NCBI GenBank assembly: GCA_036822055.1
Contig: DAISIK010000005.1
Span: forward strand, 56,156-120,155
DNA: 64,000 nt
Direction of reading: 5' to 3'
Source of the DNA: DAISIK01 sp036822055
GTDB lineage: Bacteria > Verrucomicrobiota > Verrucomicrobiia > Opitutales > Puniceicoccaceae
Shown: piece after piece, positions 26,265 to 34,355 of the stretch
Layout: every line of letters begins with the position of its first letter
How positions within the stretch are numbered: position 1 is the stretch's first letter
Notes under the pieces: generated by a model
The model's database searches: none
What the model saw: only the letters and a program-made list of their open reading frames with translations
Told to the model about the DNA's origin: nothing
Made by a program: the position numbers and the translations under genes

Positions 26265-27398
26265 TCAGTGCTCGTGCTCGTGATGGTGGTCGTGATGGTG
26301 GTGGTTGACCGAGCAACATTCGTGGCAATCAACATCATCCTTCCTCGGCAGGTAGGGGAGGAAGTTTCGTTTGAAGTGGTGACTGGTGTCCGGCCTCGCC
26401 TCCCCAGTGGGATTTTTCAGAGCCATGGCGAGGTGGCGAAGGTCGACATCGGTAACGAAATCAAGCTTCCGATTGATGTCGTTGATTAGTGGATACATCA
26501 GGCTGCCTTCGGCATCGGTGTGACCGATCCCGAGAGCATGTCCTAGCTCATGGGCCAGGGTAGTCCTCAGCTCGTCGAGGTTGGCGAAGTAATAGACATC
26601 TATCCCGGTGCCGTAATAGACCCCTTGGTCCATGGAGCGCGCACTTCCGTATTCCCGATTATAGCTGAGCCGTACCCTCTCGTAGATTTCCTCTTTGCGG
26701 CGCACTTCGGCTCTGAGCTTGTCAGAACCGAGGCGGCGCTGATTGAATTGATCGGTGAGACGGTTGATGGAATGCCGCTCTGCTTCAATCTGCTCCCGTT
26801 GTTTTTTCAGGGCTTCGTACTCCTTTTGGGTGAAGGGCTCTCGTCCCTCGTTCCAGGTTTTGACGCGTTGCTCGTAGGCGTCGCGTTCGCGAATAAAGCG
26901 CCTTTGAACCTGTTGGATATGCTGACTTTGCTCTCGCAGTTCATTGGTGAAGTTCTCCAACCGGCGAATGGCTCCGGTTAGCTCGAGATGGTAGAGATCG
27001 ACGGTGGCGCGGGCCTCGCGGCGCTTCTCCTCGTGAAGGCTGAGGGGACCATAGAGGATATTGATTTTGAAGGGTGAGGTTTTGGAGTATTCGAAGAGGT
27101 TGCGCCGAGCTGGTTTCTCCCACATGCGTTCGGCCTCTTTGAGTGCCTTGAGAACTTCGGTTTTGGTGATCTCGTGCCTCGGATCGATGGTTCCGATGGA
27201 GTACCATACCTTGATGTCGGATTGGAGAACGATCGGTTGGGCATCGCCTTGGCGAGCATGAACGAGAAGTAGGACGAGAAAACCACAGACCAATCGAACC
27301 CAGCAAAAGTTGTTTAGCCGCCTTTTGGTTGGTTGATCGAGAAAACGTTCTGGAAAATCTTGAGGAGCCATGTTTTTCTGGGAGTTTTCCGTTTTCAA
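26265..27398 (-). CDS. Matrixin-like zinc metalloprotease with coiled coil and His-rich tail
   Basis: 377 residues (start 27398, or ATG 27374). A signal-anchor FCWVRLVCGFLVLLLVHA follows a short basic leader. The N-terminal domain includes a matrixin-like PIVLQSDIKVWYS strand and MWEKPA. Residues about 125-245 form a long charged coiled coil. The catalytic site is HELGHALGIGH (HExxHxxGxxH) with Met-turn SLMYPL. The last 20 residues are extremely His-rich with nearby Cys (ECCSVNHHHHDHHHEHEH), possibly a metal reservoir or sensor. Insertion of the coiled coil before the HExxH site is unusual. Periplasmic or surface protease; operon with the 25585 gene. Confidence 0.85.
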   Translation of the reverse strand: MKTENSQKNMAPQDFPERFLDQPTKRRLNNFCWVRLVCGFLVLLLVHARQGDAQPIVLQSDIKVWYSIGTIDPRHEITKTEVLKALKEAERMWEKPARRNLFEYSKTSPFKINILYGPLSLHEEKRREARATVDLYHLELTGAIRRLENFTNELREQSQHIQQVQRRFIRERDAYEQRVKTWNEGREPFTQKEYEALKKQREQIEAERHSINRLTDQFNQRRLGSDKLRAEVRRKEEIYERVRLSYNREYGSARSMDQGVYYGTGIDVYYFANLDELRTTLAHELGHALGIGHTDAEGSLMYPLINDINRKLDFVTDVDLRHLAMALKNPTGEARPDTSHHFKRNFLPYLPRKDDVDCHECCSVNHHHHDHHHEHEH

Positions 27399-27414
27399 AC
27401 TGAACTAGTTTTTT

Positions 27415-28167
27415 ATGTCAGGACATAGCAAGTGGGCGACCACAAAACGCCACAAAGCCGCGATTGATCAGAAACGCGGCAAAATCTTCAGCGTGATTAG
27501 CAAGGAACTCAGTCTCGCTGCCCGCGACGGGGGTGCGGACACCAACTTCAATGCCCGCCTGCGGATGATTGTTTCCAAGGCAAAGGCAGCTAACATGCCG
27601 GCTGATAACATCGAACGAGCGATCAAAAAGGGCTGTGGCGAGCTGCCCGGCATGATGATCGAGCAGCTTACCTACGAAGGCTATGCACCGGGTGGGGTCG
27701 GCGTAGTGGTTGAGGTGACGACCGACAATAAAAACCGCAGTGCTTCTGAGGTGAGATCGACCTTCACCAAGGGGGGAGGTAATCTGGCGGGAGCTGGAGC
27801 CCTCTCCTTTACTTTCAAGCGATCGGGGCAGTTTCTTTTCGACGCGACAAAAGTAAAGGAGGAGGCACTGATGGAAACGGCGATCGAGGCTGGAGCTGAG
27901 GATGTGCGCAACGAGGGAGATCACTTCGAGGTCTATTGTGAGGTGACGGACTTTTTCGCCCTGAGTTCTGCCTTTGAGGAGGCCAAACTCAGCCCTGAGA
28001 GTTCTGAGCTGGTTTACGTGCCAATCAGCACGGTGCCAGTCACCGATGCCGAGGTCGCCAAGCAGGTTCTGAAACTAATCTCCAATTTGGAGGACCTCGA
28101 GGACACCCACGCCGTATACTCCAACTTCGATATCGACGATTCCTTGCTCAGCGAGGCTGGCAGTTGA
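27415..28167 (+). CDS. yebC: YebC/PmpR family transcriptional regulator/translation factor
   Basis: 250 residues, starting MSGHSKWATTKRHKAAIDQKRGK, the family signature. The rest follows the family pattern (MPADNIERAIKKGCGE, EGYAPGGVGVVVEVTTDNKNRSASEVRSTFTK, YTFKRSGQF-like block). YebC-type proteins act on translation of Pro-rich stalls and as regulators. The start is 16 bp from the divergent metalloprotease start, so one of the two promoters must lie within the neighbour's coding region. Confidence 0.95.
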   Translation: MSGHSKWATTKRHKAAIDQKRGKIFSVISKELSLAARDGGADTNFNARLRMIVSKAKAANMPADNIERAIKKGCGELPGMMIEQLTYEGYAPGGVGVVVEVTTDNKNRSASEVRSTFTKGGGNLAGAGALSFTFKRSGQFLFDATKVKEEALMETAIEAGAEDVRNEGDHFEVYCEVTDFFALSSAFEEAKLSPESSELVYVPISTVPVTDAEVAKQVLKLISNLEDLEDTHAVYSNFDIDDSLLSEAGS

Positions 28168-28181
28168 GGCGAGCAGGCCCG

Positions 28182-29078
28182 ATGTCGATTCCTCCGGCCA
28201 TCCTACTCCTCGACGGCTTCAACCTCGTCTTTCGGAGTTTCTACGGTATTCGTGAATTATCGCGATCGGATGGATTTCCGACCAACGCGATCCACGGGTT
28301 TATCAAAACCGTATGGAAACTCGAGGATCTCTACCCGGAAGCTCTTCCGGTAATCTGTTTCGACAAGGGAGGCGATCAGGAGCGGGAGGCTCTCCTCCCC
28401 TCCTACAAGCAAAACAGGGCCGAAATGCCCGAGGATTTGGGGCGCCAACTTCCCCTTATCGAGAGACTGATCCGCCTTCTCGGGATCCCGCTCTATGAGC
28501 TGGAAGGGGTGGAAGCGGACGACTTGATTGCAACCTTGGCACGGCGGTATCGAGAAGCGGGTGCCGAAGTGCTCATCGTCAGTGCGGACAAGGACCTAGC
28601 CCAATGTGTTGGCCCGGGGGTCTCGCAGCTTCTCCCTCCGCCGACGGCCAACCCAAAGCTGGGATGGCGAACCCTTGATCGGGACGGAGTGCAGGATAAG
28701 TTTGGGGTGCCGCCCGAGTTAGTGGCTGAATACCTGGCTTTGATTGGAGATACCTCGGATAACATTCCAGGCCTCGCGGGGGTGGGTCCCAAGACGGCAG
28801 CCAAGTGGCTGGGAACCCACCATTCGCTGGAAGCAATCATTGAACGGTGTGGGACGCTGAATCCGAAACGATTTCAGCAGGTCGTCTTTGACTCGGTGGT
28901 CCAGTTGCGCGCAAATCTCGAATTAACCAAGCTGCGCGATGCGATCGAGCTTGAACACATTCCGGATCGGCGGGATAGCATTGATCTGGAGTCCCTCGGC
29001 GACTTTTTCCGGGAGATGGAAATGACTAGAACTGCTGAAGAGGCCAGGCGGCGATTTGATCAGCGGACGAGGACCTGA
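28182..29078 (+). CDS. Stand-alone 5'-3' exonuclease (PolI N-domain/Xni-like)
   Basis: 298 residues from ATG 28182 (GAGGCGAG about 12 nt upstream); a TTG at 28164 overlaps the yebC stop. Matches the 5' nuclease domain of DNA polymerase I: LLLDGFNLVFRSFYG, VEADDLIATLARRY, VSADKDLAQC, the helix-hairpin-helix GDTSDNIPGLAGVGPKTAA with conserved acidic residues. It is not fused to a polymerase. Removes RNA primers or flap structures, or acts in repair. Its stop at 29078 is 2 nt from the stop of the convergent 29081 gene. Confidence 0.9.
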   Translation: MSIPPAILLLDGFNLVFRSFYGIRELSRSDGFPTNAIHGFIKTVWKLEDLYPEALPVICFDKGGDQEREALLPSYKQNRAEMPEDLGRQLPLIERLIRLLGIPLYELEGVEADDLIATLARRYREAGAEVLIVSADKDLAQCVGPGVSQLLPPPTANPKLGWRTLDRDGVQDKFGVPPELVAEYLALIGDTSDNIPGLAGVGPKTAAKWLGTHHSLEAIIERCGTLNPKRFQQVVFDSVVQLRANLELTKLRDAIELEHIPDRRDSIDLESLGDFFREMEMTRTAEEARRRFDQRTRT

Positions 29079-29080
29079 AT

Positions 29081-29773
29081 TCAGGAATCCTCGGCTGGGT
29101 CTGGCGTCTGTTGGTTACCGTTTTCGACAATTCTCCGAATGGCGGTCCCTGGTTTGGGAGGATGGGCAGCGCTGAGTGCCTTATTCAGGAACCCGCCATC
29201 CGGGATTGGAAAGCCGTGCTCCTTTGCTTCCTCTTCGGTTTCCGCAGAGCGCAGCAGACTGCCCAGATTCCCCTCCATCAATCTTTCGAGCGGGTCGATC
29301 TTCAGCCATAGGGAGGTGATCACCTCATCGAGATCGGGATCTGGCTGAGAATCGTTAATTTCCTTTTCCAAACGGTCGCTTTTTTCCTGAAGATAAAGGA
29401 CAGCCGAGCGCGTTTCGTTCAAATGATCGGAAAATTCTGCCATGAAACGCTCAGTGGAAGGATGTAGCGGGGTGATTTGCCTCATGCGGAAGGCGACCTC
29501 GAGGTAGCCTGGAAGAACCGCCAGAACGACGCTGATGGCGGCGAGGAGGCAAATGGCGGAGGCCAGCAGGGGGGTGAGCAGTCCTTCGAAATAAAAGAGG
29601 AACCAGAGCGCCATTGAGCCGAGGACAAGGGCTCCAAGGTAACTGAAGAGGCGATGAAGCTTGGGTGGTTGCGCTGGTTTGAAACGTTTCGGTAGTGGTT
29701 TTTTGGAGGCGGGTGCTCTGGAGGTGTAAGCGATCCGGGGCGACGAGTCGTCTGAATGAGCAGCTTGGGCCAT
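29081..29773 (-). CDS. Membrane protein of unknown function
   Basis: 230 residues. Cytoplasmic basic/Pro-rich N-terminus (RAPASKKPLPKRFKPAQPPK), then two hydrophobic helices (LFSYLGALVLGSMALWFLFYF and LLTPLLASAICLLAAISVVLAV), then a soluble helical part (LNETRSAVLYLQEKSDRLE). Not recognised. Its start overlaps the trpS stop by 1 base (TGATG), so it is translationally coupled to trpS. Confidence 0.7.
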   Translation of the reverse strand: MAQAAHSDDSSPRIAYTSRAPASKKPLPKRFKPAQPPKLHRLFSYLGALVLGSMALWFLFYFEGLLTPLLASAICLLAAISVVLAVLPGYLEVAFRMRQITPLHPSTERFMAEFSDHLNETRSAVLYLQEKSDRLEKEINDSQPDPDLDEVITSLWLKIDPLERLMEGNLGSLLRSAETEEEAKEHGFPIPDGGFLNKALSAAHPPKPGTAIRRIVENGNQQTPDPAEDS

Positions 29774-30849
29774 CAGTTGGTGGTTTGATAGTATCCGACT
29801 TTCCGATACACCTTGGAAAGGGTCCGGTTGGCTCGGGCCTGAGCTTTGGCAGCACCCTGTCGGAGGATTTGTTCAAGATGACCTTTGTCTGCCATCAGTT
29901 CGCGGTAGCGATCCTGGACTGGCTCGAGGGTGGCGATCACGGCATCGGCAGCTTCCGATTTGAGAGCGGCGTAGCCTTTTCCGGTAAAGGCGGCCTCAAG
30001 ATCCCCGGTTGAACGACCAGTCAGGGAGCCAAGGATTTCGAGGAGATTGGTCACGCCGGGTTTGTCCGGGCTGCGGCGAATTTCGCCATCGGAGTCCGTC
30101 ACGGCAGACATTAGTTTTTTTCGAAGCAATTTCGGCTCGTCCAGAATGAAAAGGGTAGAGTTCGCGTTCTCATCGCTCTTGGACATTTTCCGGGACGGCT
30201 CCTGGAGGGACATAATCCGCGATCCGGTCGGGGCGATGTGAGCTACTGGAACCGTAAAGGTGTCTGAGTAAACCCGATTGAAACGCTGGGCGAGGTCCCG
30301 GCAGAGTTCGAGGTGCTGGCGTTGATCATCTCCGACCGGTACGCGATCGGCATTGTAGAGCAGAATATCGGCAGCCATGAGCACCGGATAGAAGAGGAGA
30401 CCGGTGTTGAGCATGGCGCCCGGGCGAGACCCTTGGTGAGCGAAGCGAAGCTCCTCTTCATCTCCTTCCTTAATTTTGAAACCGAGACGGGCGGCTTTCT
30501 CCTTAAACTGGGTCATTCTCTGGAGGTCGCCGATCGGGGTTAGGCAGCCAAGGATCCAAGCCAGCTCCGCATGACCGGTAACGTGAGACTGGATGAAGAG
30601 GGTGCTCTTCTCAGGGTCGAGACCGCAAGCAAGGTATTGAGCGAGACAGGAGAGGGAGTTGCTTCGCAGATGGGCTGGAACGTATTCTGCTGTAATGGCG
30701 TGCATATCAACGATCCCAAAGAAACTCGTGAACTGGTCCTGCATCTCTGCCCAATGGCGAATGGCACCGAGAAAGTTTCCGAGAGTAAGGAGCCCCGAAG
30801 GTTGTGCGCAGGTGAGAATGACAGGTGCTTGCTGGGCTGCAGATGGCAT
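29773..30849 (-). CDS. trpS: Tryptophanyl-tRNA synthetase
   Basis: 358 residues from ATG 30849 (MPSAAQQAPVILTC); an upstream ATG at 30960 gives an implausible extension. Class I synthetase charging tRNA-Trp. HIGH-like signature is TLGN in QPSGLLTLGNFLGAI, as in bacterial TrpS. KMSKS is intact (PSRKMSKSDENA). Other family blocks include GDLQRMTQFKEKA and LFYPVLMAADILLYNADRVPVGDDQRQHLEL. Normal length. Divergent to the ACP-FabZ-like gene across 164 bp. Confidence 0.96.
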   Translation of the reverse strand: MPSAAQQAPVILTCAQPSGLLTLGNFLGAIRHWAEMQDQFTSFFGIVDMHAITAEYVPAHLRSNSLSCLAQYLACGLDPEKSTLFIQSHVTGHAELAWILGCLTPIGDLQRMTQFKEKAARLGFKIKEGDEEELRFAHQGSRPGAMLNTGLLFYPVLMAADILLYNADRVPVGDDQRQHLELCRDLAQRFNRVYSDTFTVPVAHIAPTGSRIMSLQEPSRKMSKSDENANSTLFILDEPKLLRKKLMSAVTDSDGEIRRSPDKPGVTNLLEILGSLTGRSTGDLEAAFTGKGYAALKSEAADAVIATLEPVQDRYRELMADKGHLEQILRQGAAKAQARANRTLSKVYRKVGYYQTTN

Positions 30850-31013
30850 GGTTTTGGTTACGAAGATGTAAGGTTTATGATTGCAGAACTCCTTTTGCCA
30901 AACAATATTCAAGCGTTTCAAGCAATAGATCACTTCATCTCCGGTGCTCGTCCACTCCATTCTACTTTTCTCAGGGGCCGCACTAATTTCATTTCCTGAA
31001 CATTATTTCCACC

Positions 31014-31919
31014 GTGTCTCATACACTCTTATCTGAAGAAGAAGTGGCTCGCCTGAAGGAGTCCCTTCGTCGCTGTCCAGCTGGAACCATCGAGGCTGTT
31101 ATCGCTTATCGACAAACTGGCGATGCTTCAAAGATTCCAACCATTGTAAATGGCATCATTGAGCGGTACCTCGAGCCTGAAGCAAAACCACTGGTTCGCT
31201 CCGGGGACGAAAATCTCCGACTTCTCGAAGACCTCGGGGTCGATTCCCTGACCATGATCGAGATCGTCATTGCCGTTGAAGAGACCCTGAACATCTCCTT
31301 TGAGAATAATGAGCTGCGGGAGTTGGTGACGATTGGGGACGTCAGGTCTTACATGGATAGCAAAGCGACCGGAACCCCGATGCAAAAGCGGGCGGAATTC
31401 CTGAATTTTGAGCAGATAGCGGCAAAGCTTCCCCAGCAACCTCCGTTTATGTTCGTTAACCGGGCAAAGATCACCCCTGAATCGGCGGTTGGGGAGTATC
31501 ATATCGAAGGGAATGAGTTCTTTCTGGAAGGTCATTTCAAAAACAACCCGGTTTTTCCGGCTTCGATTATGATTGAGGCGCTCGGGCAGCTCGGAGTCCT
31601 TTTTCTTTTGAGTTCGGAAAATAACGGTCTGGAGGACCGGATCAATCCGGAGAGCGTCTACTTTACGTCCTGCGACGGCATCCGCTGCCATCGAGTCTGT
31701 CGCCCAGGGGAAACGCTGCAACTGGAGGTGAAGCTCAAGCGTCTTCGCCACCCGGTCGCCACTTTCGAAGGTACGATAAGCGTAGATGGCGAGAAAGCTG
31801 CAGTGGCTGAGGCGATCACACTCCTCTACGACTTTGAGCACGAAAGCACCGAGACAGTGGAAATGGGTATGAATGGTTACCGGGGTGAGCCGCTTTCAAA
31901 CGGAGTACACGCTCGATAG
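31014..31919 (+). CDS. Acyl carrier protein fused to FabZ-like hotdog dehydratase
   Basis: 301 residues from GTG 31014, the only reasonable start. The N-terminal half is an acyl carrier protein with phosphopantetheine Ser in LEDLGVDSLTMIEIVIAVEE (about residues 70-90). The C-terminal half is FabA/FabZ-like: LPQQPPFMFVNRA, then EGHFKNNPVFPASIMIEALG with the catalytic His and the Glu of the hotdog dimer. FabZ has the same arrangement (GHFPGNPVMPG). A linker of about 25 residues joins them. It would dehydrate or hydrolyse acyl chains carried on its own ACP, perhaps in polyketide-like or unusual fatty acid synthesis. It is upstream of glycosyltransferases, so lipid or envelope glycolipid is possible (inference). 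Confidence 0.85.
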   Translation: MSHTLLSEEEVARLKESLRRCPAGTIEAVIAYRQTGDASKIPTIVNGIIERYLEPEAKPLVRSGDENLRLLEDLGVDSLTMIEIVIAVEETLNISFENNELRELVTIGDVRSYMDSKATGTPMQKRAEFLNFEQIAAKLPQQPPFMFVNRAKITPESAVGEYHIEGNEFFLEGHFKNNPVFPASIMIEALGQLGVLFLLSSENNGLEDRINPESVYFTSCDGIRCHRVCRPGETLQLEVKLKRLRHPVATFEGTISVDGEKAAVAEAITLLYDFEHESTETVEMGMNGYRGEPLSNGVHAR

Positions 31920-32044
31920 CCTGAGCTGGGCAGGATTGAGCCGGAACGGGAAAGCGGCGGAGCAGGTCCCTTTGATATTTCAAAGATCTTTGATCAGCTT
32001 TGCCTTGGGCAGTCCTCACTGCCTGTCCCGTGACCGTTAGCGGA

Positions 32045-33295
32045 ATGAGGGACCATCGCGAAGTTGAGGCGTCTGCAGCGGGGAACGGTCTTCGCCTTCG
32101 GCTGTTGTTTACTACATTTCCTTTGCTTACCGAGACCTTCCTGCAGCGGGAGCTACGCGCGATCCTTGCAGAAGGGGTAAAGCCTGAAGTTTGGTCAATT
32201 TGGAAGGGTGGCGGTACCTTCGAAGGGGTAGAGGTGGCCCGGTTCCGACTGGTCGACCTTTGGAAACTCGTGATCGAGCTTCCCTATTGGCTCCTGCGAA
32301 AGCCTGGAGAGCTGACTGGCCTTCTCAAATCGTTCCGTTTTGGAGGACCGGCAAATTTTCAGAACTTCCAAGAGAATGCCCTCGGTTTGGCCTTCGGAAT
32401 CATTCAAGCAAGGAAAAATGCGAGATCTGGTCTGCAATGGACTCACGCGGCCTGGGCTACCATGCCTGCGACAGCTGCTCTGGTGATCCATCGCCTGACG
32501 GGGCAGCCCTTTTCGATGGGTGCCCACGCCTATGATATCTTTCAGGGAGGTGGGGATTGGGTCCTCAAGGAGAAGGTGAAGGCTGCGGCTTTCATCCATA
32601 CCTCGACCGTGGGAGGGAGAGCCCACCTGACACGGCTGGGGACAGACCCCGGAAAAATTCTTCTTTTAAGGCGGGGTCTGCTCCCCATGCCGGCGTGGAA
32701 ACCGTGGCGTCCTCCCACCGATGGGCTTTGCATCGTGACAATCGGCAGGCTGGTAAAGAAGAAGAACCTGGGTCTTTTTCTTGAAGTTATTGCCGACCTG
32801 CGAGGGCGAGGAATCAGGGTGGTCGCGAGGGTGATCGGCGATGGGCCGGAGCGAAAGTCGCTAGCTGCCAAAGCCCGCGAGCTAGGCTTGGAGGCTGATG
32901 AGATTTTTCTCGGAAGCCAAACATCTGAGGAAACCCAGCAGTGGCTTGCCGAAGCTGATTGCTTCTGTTTCACGGGGAAGCCAGCACCCGACGGGGATCG
33001 TGATGGGCTGCCGAACGTCATCCCCGAGGCCATGGCTCTTGGGGTGCCGGTTGTGGCTTCGAGTCAACCAGGGGTTGGAGAGGCGATCACGGACGGATAC
33101 ACTGGGACGATCGTTGATTCCGAGGAGGCCGGGAGGTGGTCGGAGGCGATCCTCCGCCTGTTTCAAAATCCCGATTTGGCAGCGCGAATGACTGCGCAGG
33201 CGCGAGCCTGGGTGGAGGAAAATTTTGACGCTCGAGAGCAAGTTCGCATCCTGCTCGCAAGAATGAAGGAGCAGGCCGCCGTTTTCACTGCGTGA
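32045..33295 (+). CDS. Glycosyltransferase, GT4 family
   Basis: About 416 residues from ATG 32045; TTG 32000 is the next longer alternative. Retaining GT-B fold: N-terminal LFTTFPLLTETFLQRELRAI, C-terminal IVTIGRLVKKKNLGLFLEVI, RVIGDGPERKSL, and the nucleotide-sugar site DGLPNVIPEAMALGVPVVAS with conserved E-x7-E pattern. No signal peptide, so cytosolic or membrane-peripheral. Stop overlaps the next gene's GTG (GTGA, 33292-33295), so they are coupled. Probably lipopolysaccharide core or exopolysaccharide assembly. Confidence 0.93.
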   Translation: MRDHREVEASAAGNGLRLRLLFTTFPLLTETFLQRELRAILAEGVKPEVWSIWKGGGTFEGVEVARFRLVDLWKLVIELPYWLLRKPGELTGLLKSFRFGGPANFQNFQENALGLAFGIIQARKNARSGLQWTHAAWATMPATAALVIHRLTGQPFSMGAHAYDIFQGGGDWVLKEKVKAAAFIHTSTVGGRAHLTRLGTDPGKILLLRRGLLPMPAWKPWRPPTDGLCIVTIGRLVKKKNLGLFLEVIADLRGRGIRVVARVIGDGPERKSLAAKARELGLEADEIFLGSQTSEETQQWLAEADCFCFTGKPAPDGDRDGLPNVIPEAMALGVPVVASSQPGVGEAITDGYTGTIVDSEEAGRWSEAILRLFQNPDLAARMTAQARAWVEENFDAREQVRILLARMKEQAAVFTA

Positions 33296-34329
33296 TCAAG
33301 CGCATCCTAGTGTCCCGTCCAGACCGGTTGGGAGATCTTGTAATCTCGACCTCGGTCCTGCGTCCCCTGCGGCTGGCCTTTCCCGAGGCACGAATCGGAA
33401 TGCTTGTTGACCGTGGGCTGCGAGACCTTTTGCGGGGTCATCCGGGTATCGATTGTTTAATGTCGACCCTTCCATTTCGTCGGAAGGATGGCTTGATTCA
33501 GCAGCTAGCGGCCTACCGAAGGCGTTTGCGCCGGGAAAATCCGGATGCAATGGTCCATCTCCAACCGAATCCGGTCCTTCACGCAGCGGCCTTACTAGCG
33601 GGTATTCCGGTAAGAGTCGGCTATCGGAAAAAAGGGGGACGCCTTTGGCTGAATCGGACCCTCCCGGATCGCCGGCACCTCGGCCTGAAGCATGAGGCAG
33701 CCCACAATTTTGATTTGCTAGAGCTGATCGGGGTCGAAGCTCCTCGTTCCCCGGAGCCTTGGATCGAGGGCAGTTTTCCATCCTTGTCAGAGCTTTCGGC
33801 GAGCCGTGGCTGGAGTTGGGCGGCAAATGGCTACGCAGTTCTCCATCCCGGCGCCTGGGGAAACAAACCGCGATGGCCCGCCGTTGCTTACGGAAAACTG
33901 GCGGGGGCCTTGGTTGAAAAACACAGACTGCAAGTGGTGATTGCGGGCGGCGGGAAGGAGGCGGAGAGCGTCACGGAGATTCGGGAGGCGGCTGGTTGCG
34001 CCGGGAGGCACCTTATCGATCTCTGTGGAGTGACAACCCTTGAGGATTTGGTGGTTCTTCTCCGTGATGCGAGGCTGGTGGTGGCTCGAGACACCGGGCC
34101 AGCCCACCTCGCTGCTGCTTTAGGAACCGCGACGATTATCCTGATGGGTCAATGCGATCCAATCCATTCGCCACGGCGGTGGAGTCCGCTCGGCAAACGG
34201 GCACTGACGGTGGCACGCGATTTGGCGCGGATAGGGGGCGAGAGTCGGGAGGAACGATGGAGCCGCTGTTTCAGCGCGATCACCGTTGAGGAAGTGCTCT
34301 CAGCAGCAAGTCACCTCAAGGCGATTTAG
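33292..34329 (+). CDS. Glycosyltransferase, GT9 (heptosyltransferase-like)
   Basis: 345 residues from GTG 33292. GT9 signature RILVSRPDRLGDLVISTSVLRPL and LHPGAWGNKPRWPAVAYGKLA, with the C-terminal VVARDTGPAHLAAALGTATIILMG. Transfers heptose or related sugar from ADP-sugar to lipid A core. Coupled to the preceding GT4 gene by a 4-nt overlap, ending convergent to fabF. This supports a Gram-negative LPS-type envelope. Confidence 0.93.
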   Translation: MIKRILVSRPDRLGDLVISTSVLRPLRLAFPEARIGMLVDRGLRDLLRGHPGIDCLMSTLPFRRKDGLIQQLAAYRRRLRRENPDAMVHLQPNPVLHAAALLAGIPVRVGYRKKGGRLWLNRTLPDRRHLGLKHEAAHNFDLLELIGVEAPRSPEPWIEGSFPSLSELSASRGWSWAANGYAVLHPGAWGNKPRWPAVAYGKLAGALVEKHRLQVVIAGGGKEAESVTEIREAAGCAGRHLIDLCGVTTLEDLVVLLRDARLVVARDTGPAHLAAALGTATIILMGQCDPIHSPRRWSPLGKRALTVARDLARIGGESREERWSRCFSAITVEEVLSAASHLKAI

Positions 34330-34355
34330 TCGAGCAGCCAGTTGAGCCCGGCAGC

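Noticed and set aside
31128..31841. 237-codon frame antisense to the ACP-FabZ-like gene
   Set aside because: Shadow of a well-supported gene, no recognisable domain.
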